In this document: positions 24,476-41,436 of the stretch, piece after piece
Position numbering within the stretch: position 1 is the stretch's first letter
How the letters are laid out: every line of letters starts with the position of its first letter
Position numbers and translations under genes: made by a program
Notes under the pieces: generated by a model
Databases searched by the model: none
Told to the model about the DNA's origin: nothing
Seen by the model: only the letters and a program-made list of their open reading frames with translations
Source: Pseudoclavibacter triregionum
GTDB taxonomy: Bacteria; Actinomycetota; Actinomycetes; Actinomycetales; Microbacteriaceae
NCBI GenBank assembly: GCA_910822395.1
Contig: OU365335.1
Location: forward strand, 1,178,001 to 1,242,000
Direction of reading: 5' to 3'
Length of the DNA: 64,000 nucleotides

Positions 24476-25159
24476 ATGGCGGAGAAGATCCTCGTCGTCG
24501 ACGACGACACGGCGCTCGCGGAGATGATCGGCATCGTCCTGCACGCCGAGGGCTTCGACGTGGAGTTCGTCTCGGACGGCATGGCCGCCCTCCCGGAGTT
24601 CCGCCGCGTGAAGCCGGACATCGTGCTCCTCGACGTCATGCTCCCCGGCCTCGACGGCATCCAGATCTGCCACCTCCTCCGCGCCGAGTCGGGCACGCCC
24701 GTCATCATGCTCACGGCGAAGACCGACACGACCGACGTCGTCCGCGGCCTCGAGGTCGGCGCCGACGACTACATCGTGAAGCCCTTCAACCCGAAGGAGC
24801 TCGTCGCCCGCATCCGCACGCGCCTGCGCGCCTCGAAGCCGGAGACGCAGGACGTCATCCGCGTCGGCGACCTCACGATGAACGTCGCCGCCCACGAGGT
24901 GCTCCGCGGCCAGGAGCAGATCAACCTCACGCCGCTCGAGTTCGACCTCCTCCTCACGCTCGCCTCGAAGCCGCAGAAGGTCTTCACGCGCGAGGAGCTC
25001 CTCGAGCAGGTCTGGGGCTACCAGTACAAGGCCGACACGCGCCTCGTGAACGTCCACGTCCAGCGCCTGCGCGCCAAGGTCGAGCACGACCCGGACAGCC
25101 CGAAGATCGTCATGACGGTCCGGGGCGTCGGCTACCGCGCGGGCCACACGCCCGCCTGA
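24476..25159 (+). CDS. mtrA: MtrA, OmpR-family response regulator
   Basis: This 227-aa protein has a receiver domain with acidic pair D9/D10, phosphoacceptor D53 in LLDVMLPG and the conserved Lys of YIVKPF. A winged-helix DNA-binding domain follows (residues 130-225, with LTPLEFDLLLTLASKPQKVFTR in its first half and RLRAKVEHDP in the recognition region). MtrA is the essential actinobacterial regulator of cell-wall hydrolase, cell division and osmotic genes, phosphorylated by MtrB encoded next. A strong ribosome site, GAGGAGGGA, precedes the ATG. Confidence 0.96.
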   Translation: MAEKILVVDDDTALAEMIGIVLHAEGFDVEFVSDGMAALPEFRRVKPDIVLLDVMLPGLDGIQICHLLRAESGTPVIMLTAKTDTTDVVRGLEVGADDYIVKPFNPKELVARIRTRLRASKPETQDVIRVGDLTMNVAAHEVLRGQEQINLTPLEFDLLLTLASKPQKVFTREELLEQVWGYQYKADTRLVNVHVQRLRAKVEHDPDSPKIVMTVRGVGYRAGHTPA

Positions 25160-25160
25160 C

Positions 25161-27314
25161 GTGCCGTACCGCCCCGCCGTCTCCGAGGCCCTCGCGCGGT
25201 TCCGCGGCGACGGGGCACCGAGCGACACCGACGTCGAGCTCCCGGGCTCCTGGCTCACCTTCCGCGGGATGTGGGCGAACGTCCTCTTCCTCTGGCGCAC
25301 CTCGCTCCCGTTCCGCACGATCGCCCTCTCGGTCGCCCTCGCGAGCGTGACGGTCCTCTCCGTCGGGCTCGTCATGTCGAACTCGATCGCGAACGACCTC
25401 TTCACCTCGCGCGTCGCCCAGGTGCTCTCGGAGTCCGACCGCGCCGCCTCGCAGGCGCAGCAGACCTTCAACTCGGGCGTGGAGACGGATCTCGTCGCGC
25501 TCACGACCCTCCGCGAGCAGGCCCTCGACATCGCGACGGCCGCGACCCCGAACTCGACCGGCTACGCGTTCTACCGCACCGACGCGGGCGACGACCGGAT
25601 CGTGCTCCAGGACATCGCCTCCGAGTCGGTCGACGTCTCGCTCATCACGCCGGAGCTTCGCCAGGCCGTCGCGAACGGGGACGGCGTCCAGCAGTACCAG
25701 TCGGTCGAGCTCGCGCTCTCCGACGGCTCGACGGCCCCCGGCCTCATTGTGGGCTCCGAGATCGAGGTGCCGAGCGCGGGCCCGTACGAGCTCTACTTCG
25801 TCTACTCGCTCGAGGAGTCGCAGCGCACCCTCGACTTCGTGCAGCGCACCCTCCTCGGCGCGATGCTCGTGCTCGTCCTCCTCATCGCCGTCATCGTCGG
25901 CCTCGTCATGCGCTCGGTCGTGCAGCGGATCCGCACGGCCGCGCAGGTGAGCCGCAAGCTCGCCGGCGGCCAGCTCGACGAGCGCATCCCCGAGACGGGC
26001 GAGGACGACATCGCGACGCTCGCCCGCTCCTTCAACGACATGGCCGACTCGCTCCACGAGCAGATCAACCGGCTCGCGACGCTCTCGCAGGTGCAGCAGC
26101 GCTTCGTCTCCGACGTCTCGCACGAGCTGCGCACCCCGCTCACGACGATCCGGCTCGCGGGCGGCGTGCTCTACGACAAGCGGGACGACTTCGACCCGCT
26201 CACCGGCCGCTCGGTCGAGCTCCTCCACGACCAGATCCAGCGCTTCGACCTCCTCCTCTCGGACCTCCTCGAGATCTCCCGCTACGACGCGGGCGCCGTG
26301 GAGCTCCTGAGGGCGCCGAACAACCTCGTCGCCGTCGCCGAGGACGTCATCGACTCGCTCACCCAGATCGCCCTCGACCACGGCACGAAGCTCGTGCTCC
26401 GCGCGCCCGGCGGCTACGGGGAGTCGGAGTTCGACGCCCGGCGCGTCACGCGCGTCGTGCGGAACCTCGTCGGCAACGCGATCGAGCACGGCGAGCGCAA
26501 GCCCATCGTCGTCTCCGTCGACTCGAACGAGACGGCCGTCGCGATCTCCGTGCGCGACTACGGCGTCGGCATGACCTCTGAGCAGCGCGCCCGCGTCTTC
26601 GACCGCTTCTGGCGCGCCGACCCGTCCCGGAAGCGCACCATGGGCGGGACGGGCCTGGGCCTCGCGATCTCGATGGAGGACGCCGTCCTCCACGAGGGCC
26701 AGATCGACGTCTGGTCGGAGCCCGGCAAGGGCGCGAGCTTCCGCCTCACCCTCCCGCGCACGGTCGGCGTGCCGATCGAGTACTCGCCCCTGCCGCTCGA
26801 GCCCGAGGACGCCGGCGCCGAGACGCTCGCCGACGACGCCGTCGAGGACGCGCTCGTCGAGCCCTTCACCGACGAGGACGTCGACACGCAGCCGATCGTC
26901 CTCCCCGACCTCGTCGCCGGCTCCGGCGAGGAGACCGCGGCGGGGGAGCCGGTCGTCTCGACGGCCGCCATCTCCGTCGTCGACATCGCCGAGGCGCAGG
27001 CGCAGGCGGAGGCCGCGGCGCACGCGGCGGCCGATCGCACGGGATCGCACCGGGCCGAGCGGCCGGGGGCGGAGGACGGCCGCGCGCGTTCCGCGGACGG
27101 CCCCGCCGCGGCGTCCCCCGTCGAGCCGGACGAGCCCGAGGACCGCCCCGCGGCGGACGATCCCGCGCCCGGCTCCCTGCAGGCCGCCGCCGATCGCGCG
27201 ATCGCCGCGCACCGGGCCCGCCTCGCGGCGGAGGCAGGCCCCGCATCCGCCGGCGCCTCCGCGGCCGAGCCCTCCGCGGACGAGCCGTCGGCGTCGAAGG
27301 AGGACGTCCGATGA
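25161..27314 (+). CDS. mtrB: MtrB, sensor histidine kinase
   Basis: This 717-aa kinase has a cytoplasmic start, a membrane helix at about residues 51-72, an extracytoplasmic sensor region, and a second helix at about 230-250. HAMP follows, then HisKA with SDVSHELRTPL (His321) and HATPase with N (NLVGNAIEHGE), G1 (DYGVGM) and G2 (GTGLGLAI) boxes. Beyond about residue 535 lies an unusually long, acidic, Ala/Pro-rich tail of about 180 residues with no domain, longer than typical MtrB. The GTG start is one base after the mtrA stop and has no ribosome site, so translation is coupled. It phosphorylates MtrA; LpqB modulates it. Confidence 0.95.
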   Translation: MPYRPAVSEALARFRGDGAPSDTDVELPGSWLTFRGMWANVLFLWRTSLPFRTIALSVALASVTVLSVGLVMSNSIANDLFTSRVAQVLSESDRAASQAQQTFNSGVETDLVALTTLREQALDIATAATPNSTGYAFYRTDAGDDRIVLQDIASESVDVSLITPELRQAVANGDGVQQYQSVELALSDGSTAPGLIVGSEIEVPSAGPYELYFVYSLEESQRTLDFVQRTLLGAMLVLVLLIAVIVGLVMRSVVQRIRTAAQVSRKLAGGQLDERIPETGEDDIATLARSFNDMADSLHEQINRLATLSQVQQRFVSDVSHELRTPLTTIRLAGGVLYDKRDDFDPLTGRSVELLHDQIQRFDLLLSDLLEISRYDAGAVELLRAPNNLVAVAEDVIDSLTQIALDHGTKLVLRAPGGYGESEFDARRVTRVVRNLVGNAIEHGERKPIVVSVDSNETAVAISVRDYGVGMTSEQRARVFDRFWRADPSRKRTMGGTGLGLAISMEDAVLHEGQIDVWSEPGKGASFRLTLPRTVGVPIEYSPLPLEPEDAGAETLADDAVEDALVEPFTDEDVDTQPIVLPDLVAGSGEETAAGEPVVSTAAISVVDIAEAQAQAEAAAHAAADRTGSHRAERPGAEDGRARSADGPAAASPVEPDEPEDRPAADDPAPGSLQAAADRAIAAHRARLAAEAGPASAGASAAEPSADEPSASKEDVR

Positions 27315-29050
27315 CCGCCGCCGCCCGCCCGCTCCGCGGCCCCCGCGCCCTCCGAGGTCTGCTCGCGCTGCTCCTCGCCGGCCTCCTCGCCGTGCTCGCC
27401 GGCTGCGCGCGCATCCCCGTCGAGGGCCCAGTGCGCGAGGGCGACACGGCCGTCTCCGCAGAGGAGCAGGTCACCCTCTACTACCCGGGCTCGCCCGTCG
27501 CCGGCATGAGCGCGGAGGACATCGTCCGCGGCTTCATCCGCGCCGGCACCGGCACCGCCGACAACTACAAGGTCGCGCGCGAGTTCCTCACGCCGGCCGC
27601 CTCGATCTCGTGGGACTCCACCGCGACGACCCTCGTCGTCGAGTCCGATCCGGTCGTCTCGCCCGAGAAGGACGGCGTCATCAAAGTCGAGATGAACGTC
27701 GTGGCGCAGGTCGACGGCGACGGCCGCTACACCGAGAACGCGGTCCCGACGAAGTCGGTCGTCGAGTACGTCGTCGAGCAGGTCGACGGCCAGTGGCGCG
27801 TCGCCTCGGCTCCCGGCGGCATCATCCTGCTCGAGCAGGACTTCACGAACATCTTCTCGCCGTTCTCGGTCTCGTTCCTCGACGCCTCGGAGACGTTCCT
27901 CGTGCCCGAGGTGCGCTGGTTCCCCTCGCACGCGACGGCCCCGACCCGGATCGTCCAGGCGCTGCTGCGCGGCCCCTCCGCCTGGCTCGCGGAGGGCGGC
28001 GTGAAGACGGCCTTCCCCGCCGGCACGCAGCTGCTCGGACCGATCATGCCCGAGCTGGGCCAGGCGGACGCGAACTTCTCCTCGGCCATCTCGAGCGCCT
28101 CCGGCGACGCGTACTCGCTCATGAAGCTCCAGCTCGTCGAGTCGCTCGCCCCGTTCCAGACGATCGACTCCGTCGCGATGCTCGTGAACGGCGCGAAGAT
28201 CGACGTCGACGTGCCCCCGGCCGAGTCGGTCGTCGCCCACTCGCAGGTGAACTCGCTGCCCCTCGTCGTCCGCGACGGCACGCTCGGCTACCTCTCGGGC
28301 GACGTCGTCACGCCGCTGCCGAGCGCGGACGGGCTGCAGACGATGCTCCCGACCCTCCACGCGACGGCGGGCGCCGTGTCGTCGCGCGTCGGCGTCGCCG
28401 CCTTCCTCACGCCGGAGGGCGTCGTCGCGGCCTCCTTCTCGGGCGGCGAGCCGGTCATGATCGACACGCGCCCCGACCTCATGCCGCCCACGATCGGCCC
28501 GTGGGGCTTCGTGTGGTCGCTCCAGAACGCGGCGCCGGGTCGCGCGGCCCCGACCGCGATCCACATCGGCGACCCCGTCTTCGGCACGGGCACCGAGCTG
28601 CCGCTGCCCGACCTCGGCGGCGCGACGATCCGCCGCATCGCGCTCTCGCGTTCGGGCGTCGAGCTCGCCATCGGCATGGAGCTCGGCGGCAAGGCGTACG
28701 TCGCGGTCATGGCGGTCCTGCGCGACACGACGACGGGCCGGCCGATGAGCCTCGGCGCCCCGCAGCTGCTGCCCGTCGACGCGACGACGGCCGTGGACAT
28801 CTCCTGGGTCGACGCGACGACGGTCGCGCTCCTCGCGAGCGACGCGGAGGGCTCGACGGAGGTCTTCGTGCACCAGCTCGGCGGCACGACGACGCGCTAC
28901 GGCGGCGTCGAGAACGGCGTCTCGATCGAGGGCAGCAACACGCGCCAGGGCCTGCGCGTCTGCGACCGCGAGGGCAACGTCTACGTGCCCCGCGCGACGC
29001 AGTGGCAGGCCTCGGGGGCGAAGGTGCAGTTCCTCGTCTCGCAGAGCTAG
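27311..29050 (+). CDS. lpqB: LpqB, lipoprotein of the MtrAB system
   Basis: This 579-aa secreted lipoprotein has signal peptide LLALLLAGLLAVLAGC with lipobox Cys at about residue 32. An N-terminal domain follows, then a GerMN-like domain (about 200-310) and a C-terminal beta-propeller-like region. LpqB binds the extracellular part of MtrB and promotes its activity. Its ATG overlaps the mtrB stop (ATGA), preserving the mtrA-mtrB-lpqB operon order found across actinobacteria. Confidence 0.94.
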   Translation: MTAAARPLRGPRALRGLLALLLAGLLAVLAGCARIPVEGPVREGDTAVSAEEQVTLYYPGSPVAGMSAEDIVRGFIRAGTGTADNYKVAREFLTPAASISWDSTATTLVVESDPVVSPEKDGVIKVEMNVVAQVDGDGRYTENAVPTKSVVEYVVEQVDGQWRVASAPGGIILLEQDFTNIFSPFSVSFLDASETFLVPEVRWFPSHATAPTRIVQALLRGPSAWLAEGGVKTAFPAGTQLLGPIMPELGQADANFSSAISSASGDAYSLMKLQLVESLAPFQTIDSVAMLVNGAKIDVDVPPAESVVAHSQVNSLPLVVRDGTLGYLSGDVVTPLPSADGLQTMLPTLHATAGAVSSRVGVAAFLTPEGVVAASFSGGEPVMIDTRPDLMPPTIGPWGFVWSLQNAAPGRAAPTAIHIGDPVFGTGTELPLPDLGGATIRRIALSRSGVELAIGMELGGKAYVAVMAVLRDTTTGRPMSLGAPQLLPVDATTAVDISWVDATTVALLASDAEGSTEVFVHQLGGTTTRYGGVENGVSIEGSNTRQGLRVCDREGNVYVPRATQWQASGAKVQFLVSQS

Positions 29051-29165
29051 GCGCCCGGCGCTCCGGCGAGCCGCTCGGCCCCGGCCGGGCTGTGGAGGGC
29101 GGATCGTCCACCGTATCCTCGTCGCCGGATGGCGTGGGCGGCGGCGGCCCGGCAGGCTCCGCGGC

Positions 29166-29936
29166 ATGACCCTCCTCGACCGCGCGCGCGGGGCGGCCGG
29201 ACCGCTCGCGGACGCCGCCGCCGTGCTCGCGCCCGTCGCGTGCGCGGCGTGCGGGCGCCCCGGGCGATCGTGCTGCCGCGCCTGCCTCGGCGAGCTGCGC
29301 CTGAGCATCGATCCGCGCCTCGAGCCGCTGCCCGGCGCCGGCCCGCCCGTGCCGCTGGCGACCGCGGTCGAGTACGGCGGGCCGGCGGCCGCGCTCCTCG
29401 CGGCGCTCAAGGAGCGGGGCCGCCTCGACGCGCGGCGGCCGCTCGCGGGGCTCCTCGCCGCGGCCGTCCGGCTCGCGCTCGAGGAGGCTGCGGCCGACGA
29501 GGCCCGGCCGGGGCGGATGCCGGGGCGGGTCGTCATCGTGCCGGCGCCGTCCTCGCCCGCGGCCGTCCGCCGACGCGGCATGCGGCACCTCGACGAGCTG
29601 CTCGCGCTCGCCTGCGGCGCGAGGCCGTCGCCCTCGCTGCTCGTGCACGCCCGCGAGGTGCGGGACCAGGCCGGCCTCGGGGCCGAGGCGCGGCGGGCGA
29701 ACCTCCGCGGCGCCCTCCGCGGGAGCCCGGAGCTTCGTGGCCGGCGGGCGCTCCTCGTCGACGACGTCGCGACGAGCGGCGCGACCCTCGCGGAGGCCGC
29801 GCGGGCCGTGCGGGCAGCGGGCGGGATCCCCGTCGCCGCGGCCGCGATCGCGCGGGCGAGCCTGCGGCGGCGCACGGTCGGCGGACCCGGTGACGGCGAG
29901 CTGAACTCAGGGAATCGAAATGGTGGCCCGCGGTAG
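29166..29936 (+). CDS. comF: ComF family protein (phosphoribosyltransferase-like)
   Basis: This 256-aa protein has an N-terminal zinc-finger-like Cys cluster (CAACGRPGRSCCRAC, about residues 24-38) and a type I phosphoribosyltransferase domain with the PRPP motif LLVDDVATSGATL (about residues 195-207). ComF proteins take part in DNA uptake in naturally competent bacteria; in most actinobacteria the role is unproven. The position between lpqB and hpf is the mycobacterial order. A TATCCT box at 29114 probably gives the transcript, and the ATG lacks a strong ribosome site. Confidence 0.85.
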   Translation: MTLLDRARGAAGPLADAAAVLAPVACAACGRPGRSCCRACLGELRLSIDPRLEPLPGAGPPVPLATAVEYGGPAAALLAALKERGRLDARRPLAGLLAAAVRLALEEAAADEARPGRMPGRVVIVPAPSSPAAVRRRGMRHLDELLALACGARPSPSLLVHAREVRDQAGLGAEARRANLRGALRGSPELRGRRALLVDDVATSGATLAEAARAVRAAGGIPVAAAAIARASLRRRTVGGPGDGELNSGNRNGGPR

Positions 29937-29939
29937 AAT
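29911..29939 (+). promoter_or_regulatory. hpf promoter
   Basis: CTGAAC (29911-29916), 17 bp, then TAGAAT (29934-29939) lie inside the 3' end of comF, about 60 bp before the hpf start. Confidence 0.5.
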
Positions 29940-29998
29940 GCGGGCACAACAAGATCCGTCGACATCGACGTCGCCGGATGCGTCACAAGGAGGGTGTC

Positions 29999-30667
29999 AT
30001 GGACATCACGATCACCGGTCGCAACACCGAGATCCCCGACCGCTTCCGCTCCTACGCCGAGGAGAAGACCCAGGCGAAGGTCGAGCAGTACGCCGAGAAG
30101 GCGCAGGCCGTCGAGATCAAGCTCACGCGCCGGACCGATCGCCAGGGCAACATCCTCGATCGCGGCAAGGTGGAGATGACGCTCATCGGCCCCGGCCCGA
30201 TCATCCGCGCGGAGGCCGAGGCCGGCGACAAGTACGCCGCCTTCGACCTCGCGATCGACAAGCTCGTCGAGCGGATGCGCCGGGCCAAGGACAAGCGGAA
30301 GGTCCACCGCGGCCTCCACCGCCCGACGGCCCTCTACGAGGCCTCGGCCGCGGGCTTCCAGGGTGCGGCCGTCGAGCCCGCCTCGCCGGAGGCCATCACC
30401 GGCTCGATCAAGGTCATCCCGGAGGCCGAGGAGGCCGAGGCCGCGCCCGAGGCCGACGGCGGCGCCGCCGACTACACGCCGGTCGTCATCCGCGAGAAGG
30501 TCTTCCCGCCGAAGACCCTCACGCCCGCCGAGGCCGTCGACCACATGGAGCTGCTCGGCCACGACTTCTTCCTCTTCGTCGAGTCGGGCACGAACCGCCC
30601 GGCCGTCGTCTACCGCCGCAAGGGCTGGGATTACGGCGTCATCGCCCTCGAGGGGGGCGCCGAGTAG
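29999..30667 (+). CDS. hpf: Long-form ribosome hibernation promoting factor
   Basis: This 222-aa protein has the ribosome-binding beta-alpha-beta fold (residues 1-100; MDITITGRNTEIPDRFRSY is its start) and the C-terminal dimerisation domain (about residues 162-217, with PPKTLTPAEAVDHMELLGHDFF in sequence and ending YRRKGWDYGVI). An acidic Ala/Glu linker joins them. The long form drives 100S ribosome dimers in stationary phase or stress. The ATG at 29999 follows AAGGAGGG. A strong hairpin terminator follows the gene. Confidence 0.94.
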   Translation: MDITITGRNTEIPDRFRSYAEEKTQAKVEQYAEKAQAVEIKLTRRTDRQGNILDRGKVEMTLIGPGPIIRAEAEAGDKYAAFDLAIDKLVERMRRAKDKRKVHRGLHRPTALYEASAAGFQGAAVEPASPEAITGSIKVIPEAEEAEAAPEADGGAADYTPVVIREKVFPPKTLTPAEAVDHMELLGHDFFLFVESGTNRPAVVYRRKGWDYGVIALEGGAE

Positions 30668-30702
30668 CCGGCATCCGCAGCGCCGTCCCCGTGACGGCAT
30701 GC

Positions 30703-30735
30703 CCGAAGGGCCCCGCGATCCGCGGGGCCCTTCGG
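30703..30735 (+). terminator. Hairpin terminator after hpf
   Basis: A perfect 15-bp inverted repeat, CCGAAGGGCCCCGCG and its complement, has a 3-nt loop, ATC. It has no T-run. Confidence 0.8.
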
Positions 30736-30889
30736 CCGTCTGGGGAGGGGCGCGGGCGGGCCCGTGCTCACCGAGCCGTCGCCTCTCACCGAGCGATGCC
30801 CTGCGCCGCGTAGGATGCCGTGATGCGCCCGCCGTGCGGGCCGACGACGAGCGCCCTCGAGGCGCCCCGAACGACGCAGGAGCGAAGCC

Positions 30890-33892
<3,003 letters not shown>

Positions 33893-33911
33893 CAGGCCGG
33901 ACGGCTCGCGC

Positions 33912-33951
33912 GGAGGCGGGCTCGGAGCGCGGAGGCTCCGGGCCCGCCTCC
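33912..33951 (+). terminator. Hairpin terminator after secA
   Basis: Arms GGAGGCGGGC (33912-33921) and GCCCGCCTCC (33942-33951) pair, and inner arms CGGAGC/GCTCCG extend the stem past one mismatch. There is no T-run. Confidence 0.75.
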
Positions 33952-34089
33952 GGCGTTCGGCAGAGCGACCCGGCTGGGACGGGCGGCGGGTCGGCGCGCC
34001 GGGCCCGCCCGGCGCGCCCGGGGCGTCGGGCTCGGCGACGGGCCGGGCCTCCTGCGGGCGCGCGCAGGGGCCTTCGGGAGAATGGCGGC

Positions 34090-34761
34090 ATGACCGCACC
34101 TCGACGCGCCCGGCTCGGCCTCGCGTCCGCGCTCGCCGCCGCGTCGCTGCCGCTGCTCGCCGGCTGCGCGGGGCAGAGCCTCACGATGATGGGCGACCCC
34201 GGGGCGACGCCGTGGGAGATCACGACGCCGGGGCCCATGGACCAGGGCCCGAGCGGCGACGTGACCGCCGTGATGGGCGCCGAGGTGCCCTCGCTCTGCG
34301 GCTCGCCCGCGGGCCGCCTCGAGGACGGCGTCCTCCCGCCGCTCCACGCCTCGAGCGTCGCGACGCTCTCGCCGCAGGGCACCGCCGCCCCGGTGGTCGT
34401 CGCCGACGACATCCGCATCGCCGAGCGGGGGAAGCGCCACGACCCCTTCATCGTCTTCGGGGAGGAGGGGAACGTCGTCATCGGCGCCGCCGCCGTCATG
34501 CAGTGCACCTGGGCTGGCCGGGTCGACGCCGACCGCGTCGTCGTGTGGGGCGACGACCTCTCGCCGCTCGGGGTGATTGAGCTGCGCCCCCTCGACGCCC
34601 GCGGCGCGCCCTCGGTGCTGAGCATGCGGATCGCCCGCGAGGTCGTGCGCGTGACGTGGGAGGTGCGCCGGGCGGACGGCTCGCTCGCCGCCACGCTCGA
34701 GGGCTCGTTCCGCTGGGACGGCGCGCGGTTCCAGGCGGAGGGCGTGGGGGAGACGGGCTAG
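34090..34761 (+). CDS. Small secreted lipoprotein of unknown function
   Basis: This 223-aa protein has signal peptide LGLASALAAASLPLLAGC with the lipobox LAGC at residues 22-25, a Thr/Pro-containing linker, and a beta-rich domain of about 160 residues with a Cys pair (C70 and about C138) that could form a disulfide. I recognise no family. The start at 34090 is the ATG that opens the signal peptide; the open frame runs much further upstream through secA but without coding character. It is the last gene before the rrn operon. Confidence 0.72.
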   Translation: MTAPRRARLGLASALAAASLPLLAGCAGQSLTMMGDPGATPWEITTPGPMDQGPSGDVTAVMGAEVPSLCGSPAGRLEDGVLPPLHASSVATLSPQGTAAPVVVADDIRIAERGKRHDPFIVFGEEGNVVIGAAAVMQCTWAGRVDADRVVVWGDDLSPLGVIELRPLDARGAPSVLSMRIAREVVRVTWEVRRADGSLAATLEGSFRWDGARFQAEGVGETG

Positions 34762-34871
34762 CGCGGCGCTCGCGGACGACCGCCCCGAGGCCTCCCTGAG
34801 GCGCGATCCTCGCGCGAATGCCCCTCTGACCTGCGGAGACGCGCCCGGGCCGTCGCGCGCGGCGGCTCGAG

Positions 34872-34901
34872 TTGACGCTCTCTGATCGCCGTGTATATAG
34901 T
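34872..34901 (+). promoter_or_regulatory. Principal rrn operon promoter
   Basis: TTGACG (34872-34877), 18 bp, then TATAGT (34896-34901) lie about 460 bp before the 16S gene. They are close to the actinobacterial housekeeping consensus and start an AT-richer region. Transcription should begin near 34908. Confidence 0.75.
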
Positions 34902-34907
34902 TATCGA

Positions 34908-35360
34908 GTTGCCGCGCAGGGGGCGAGTCGCCAGCCGGCCGGACAACGAACCGCTCAGCTTCACGCTCGCGCCGGTCGCGATGCAGAGCGCAGCAGGCCA
35001 CTCTCGCAGATCGGAAGATCAGCGCCTCGGCGCGGTCATGATCGGCACGGGAACCACGGCGACACGCCGATTTGGAACTCGGAAGAGAGCCTGGCAAGAT
35101 AGAGAAGTTGCTCTCGGGAGAACGCCTCGCGGCGGGAAACGAGAAGCATCCGATCCTTGAGAACTCAACAGCGTGCACAATGTCAAATGCCAAATAACCT
35201 CGTTGTGCTTTCGATTCATCGGAGCACACGATTCCTTTTGGATTAGACAGATTGTCAGACAATCTGATTTAGTCAGATCAAACTCGCTCGCCGGCCATAT
35301 TCCTGGTCGTGCGCGGCGCACGTTTTGGCAGCCGGTTCGCCGGCTCGCCTGACACACCTT
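34908..35360 (+). other. rrn leader with antitermination-like motif and processing stems
   Basis: This is non-coding leader RNA. It contains CCTTGAGAACTCAACAGCGTGC (centred at 35163), a motif that precedes 16S in many actinobacteria and recurs in the 16S-23S spacer. It also holds a near-perfect palindrome CAGATTGTC/GACAATCTG (35248-35266), likely part of a processing structure. Small open frames here are chance. Confidence 0.6.
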
Positions 35361-40343
<4,983 letters not shown>

Positions 40344-40442
40344 AACAACAACATGGGTCCATGTTGCTCGCGTCCACTTTGTGGTTCTCGATGTACGGTC
40401 GAGAGCCGAACGCCAAGCGTTCGCACGATTCACATCCATAGT

Positions 40443-40561
40443 GTTTCGGCGGCCATAGCGAGAGGGAAACGCCCGGTCACATTCCGAACCCGGAAGCTAA
40501 GACTCTCAGCGCCGATGGTACTGCAGGGGGGACCCTGTGGGAGAGTAGGTCACCGCCGGAC
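40443..40561 (+). rRNA. rrf: 5S ribosomal RNA
   Basis: About 119 nt. It starts near GTTTCGGCGGCCATAGCG and ends CACCGCCGGAC, with CGGCGG (40447-40452) pairing with CCGCCG (40553-40558). CCCGGTCACATTCCGAACCCGG and GGGAGAGTAGGTCACC are standard 5S elements. Confidence 0.95.
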
Positions 40562-40568
40562 TTCTTTT

Positions 40569-40610
40569 CGAAGAGCCCGCCCATTGATTTGGGCGGGCTC
40601 TTCGGCTTTT
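40569..40610 (+). terminator. rrn operon intrinsic terminator
   Basis: CGAAGAGCCCGCCCA and its perfect complement form a 15-bp stem with a TTGATT loop. GGCTTTTT follows. It is one of the few terminators in the window with a real T-run. Confidence 0.92.
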
Positions 40611-40713
40611 TCAGGGCCGTTCCGGCGCGTGCAGCGTGCCGACCGGCCGGATTCGCCGCCTGCGGCGACGACCACGGCCTCGCCGCCGAGCGGACCGCGG
40701 CTGTGCTGTGGCC

Positions 40714-41289
40714 TCAGAGGATGTGGATGGCCGTCGCGCGCCAGCGACGCTCGCGCCACTCGAGCCGGATGGCCGCCGCCCGCACCCGCGCCCCGAGCTC
40801 GAGGACGACCGAGGCCTCCGCGATCCCCTCGCGGGGCTGCTGCACCCGGGTCGAGCGCACCTGCACGGTCGGCCGCTTCATCGGCGCCTTCCTGATCTGC
40901 CGTGCGCGCGAGTAGTGCTGGCTGCGCGTGAGCACGTGCCGGTAGACGTCCTCATCGAGCCAGCGCGCGATCTGGTCGAGATGCCGGACGCCGTGGATGA
41001 CCTCGACCACGCAGTGCGCGAGGTTCACGACGAGCGGCGTCGGGTCCGGGAGGCCGCACGCCTCGTCCCACGCGGGCGCGGCGGGCCTCATCCGGTCGAC
41101 CACCGCAGGGCGGGCCGCGCGGTACCTCGCGTCCGCGGCTCGCGGCGGCGTCGAGCCCTCGCGCGCGGCGGTCGCCGCCTCGACCGGTGTCGCGGCCGGT
41201 GCCGTCGCGTCGGTGATGACGGCCGCCGCCGACGCCTGCGGCGTCTGGTCGATGACGGCCATGGACATGCTGAGTCGCTGCTTGGACAC
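40714..41289 (-). CDS. Rv3235 family protein
   Basis: This 191-aa protein (from GTG 41289) has an Ala/Pro-rich variable N-terminus. The conserved C-terminal part follows the Rv3235 pattern: LAHCVVEVIHGVRHLDQIARWLDEDVY in two helices, then a strand region ending RRWRATAIHIL. Function is unknown. GTG 41289 is preferred because GGAG lies 9 nt upstream; ATG 41268 and 41262 are alternatives. It is placed after the rrn operon and converges on its terminator. In M. tuberculosis the homologue lies close to secA1, matching the conserved order. Confidence 0.82.
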   Translation of the reverse strand: MSKQRLSMSMAVIDQTPQASAAAVITDATAPAATPVEAATAAREGSTPPRAADARYRAARPAVVDRMRPAAPAWDEACGLPDPTPLVVNLAHCVVEVIHGVRHLDQIARWLDEDVYRHVLTRSQHYSRARQIRKAPMKRPTVQVRSTRVQQPREGIAEASVVLELGARVRAAAIRLEWRERRWRATAIHIL

Positions 41290-41388
41290 GGCGAAGTGCT
41301 CCAGGTCTCGTGGGCGCCTCCCCCCGGCGCCCGATGGGCCACACCGTAGCGTGGCTTCGGTGAACGGCGGGAGACGCGAGGCGCACGC

Positions 41389-41398
41389 TGTGGATAAC
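41389..41398 (+). promoter_or_regulatory. DnaA-box-like sequence TGTGGATAAC
   Basis: TGTGGATAA is the exact complement of the consensus DnaA box TTATCCACA. It lies 27 bp before the -10 box of the next gene, in the divergent region with the Rv3235-type gene. An identical 12-mer, CTGTGGATAACT, recurs at 42446. Confidence 0.45.
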
Positions 41399-41424
41399 TC
41401 CCGTCGTCCTCCTCGGGCCGCGGC

Positions 41425-41430
41425 TACGGT
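41425..41430 (+). promoter_or_regulatory. -10 box of a leaderless promoter
   Basis: TACGGT ends 6 nt before the GTG start at 41437 and no ribosome site is present. Confidence 0.5.
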
Positions 41431-41436
41431 GACCCT

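Noticed and set aside
26558-30700. A 1380-residue antisense open frame across mtrB, lpqB, comF and hpf
   Set aside because: It runs opposite to four confirmed genes, is full of Arg and Asp as expected for a shadow frame in high-GC DNA, and has no family features.
34872-35357. Small open frames in the rrn leader
   Set aside because: The region is AT-richer leader RNA with promoter and processing signals; the frames have no ribosome sites or domains.
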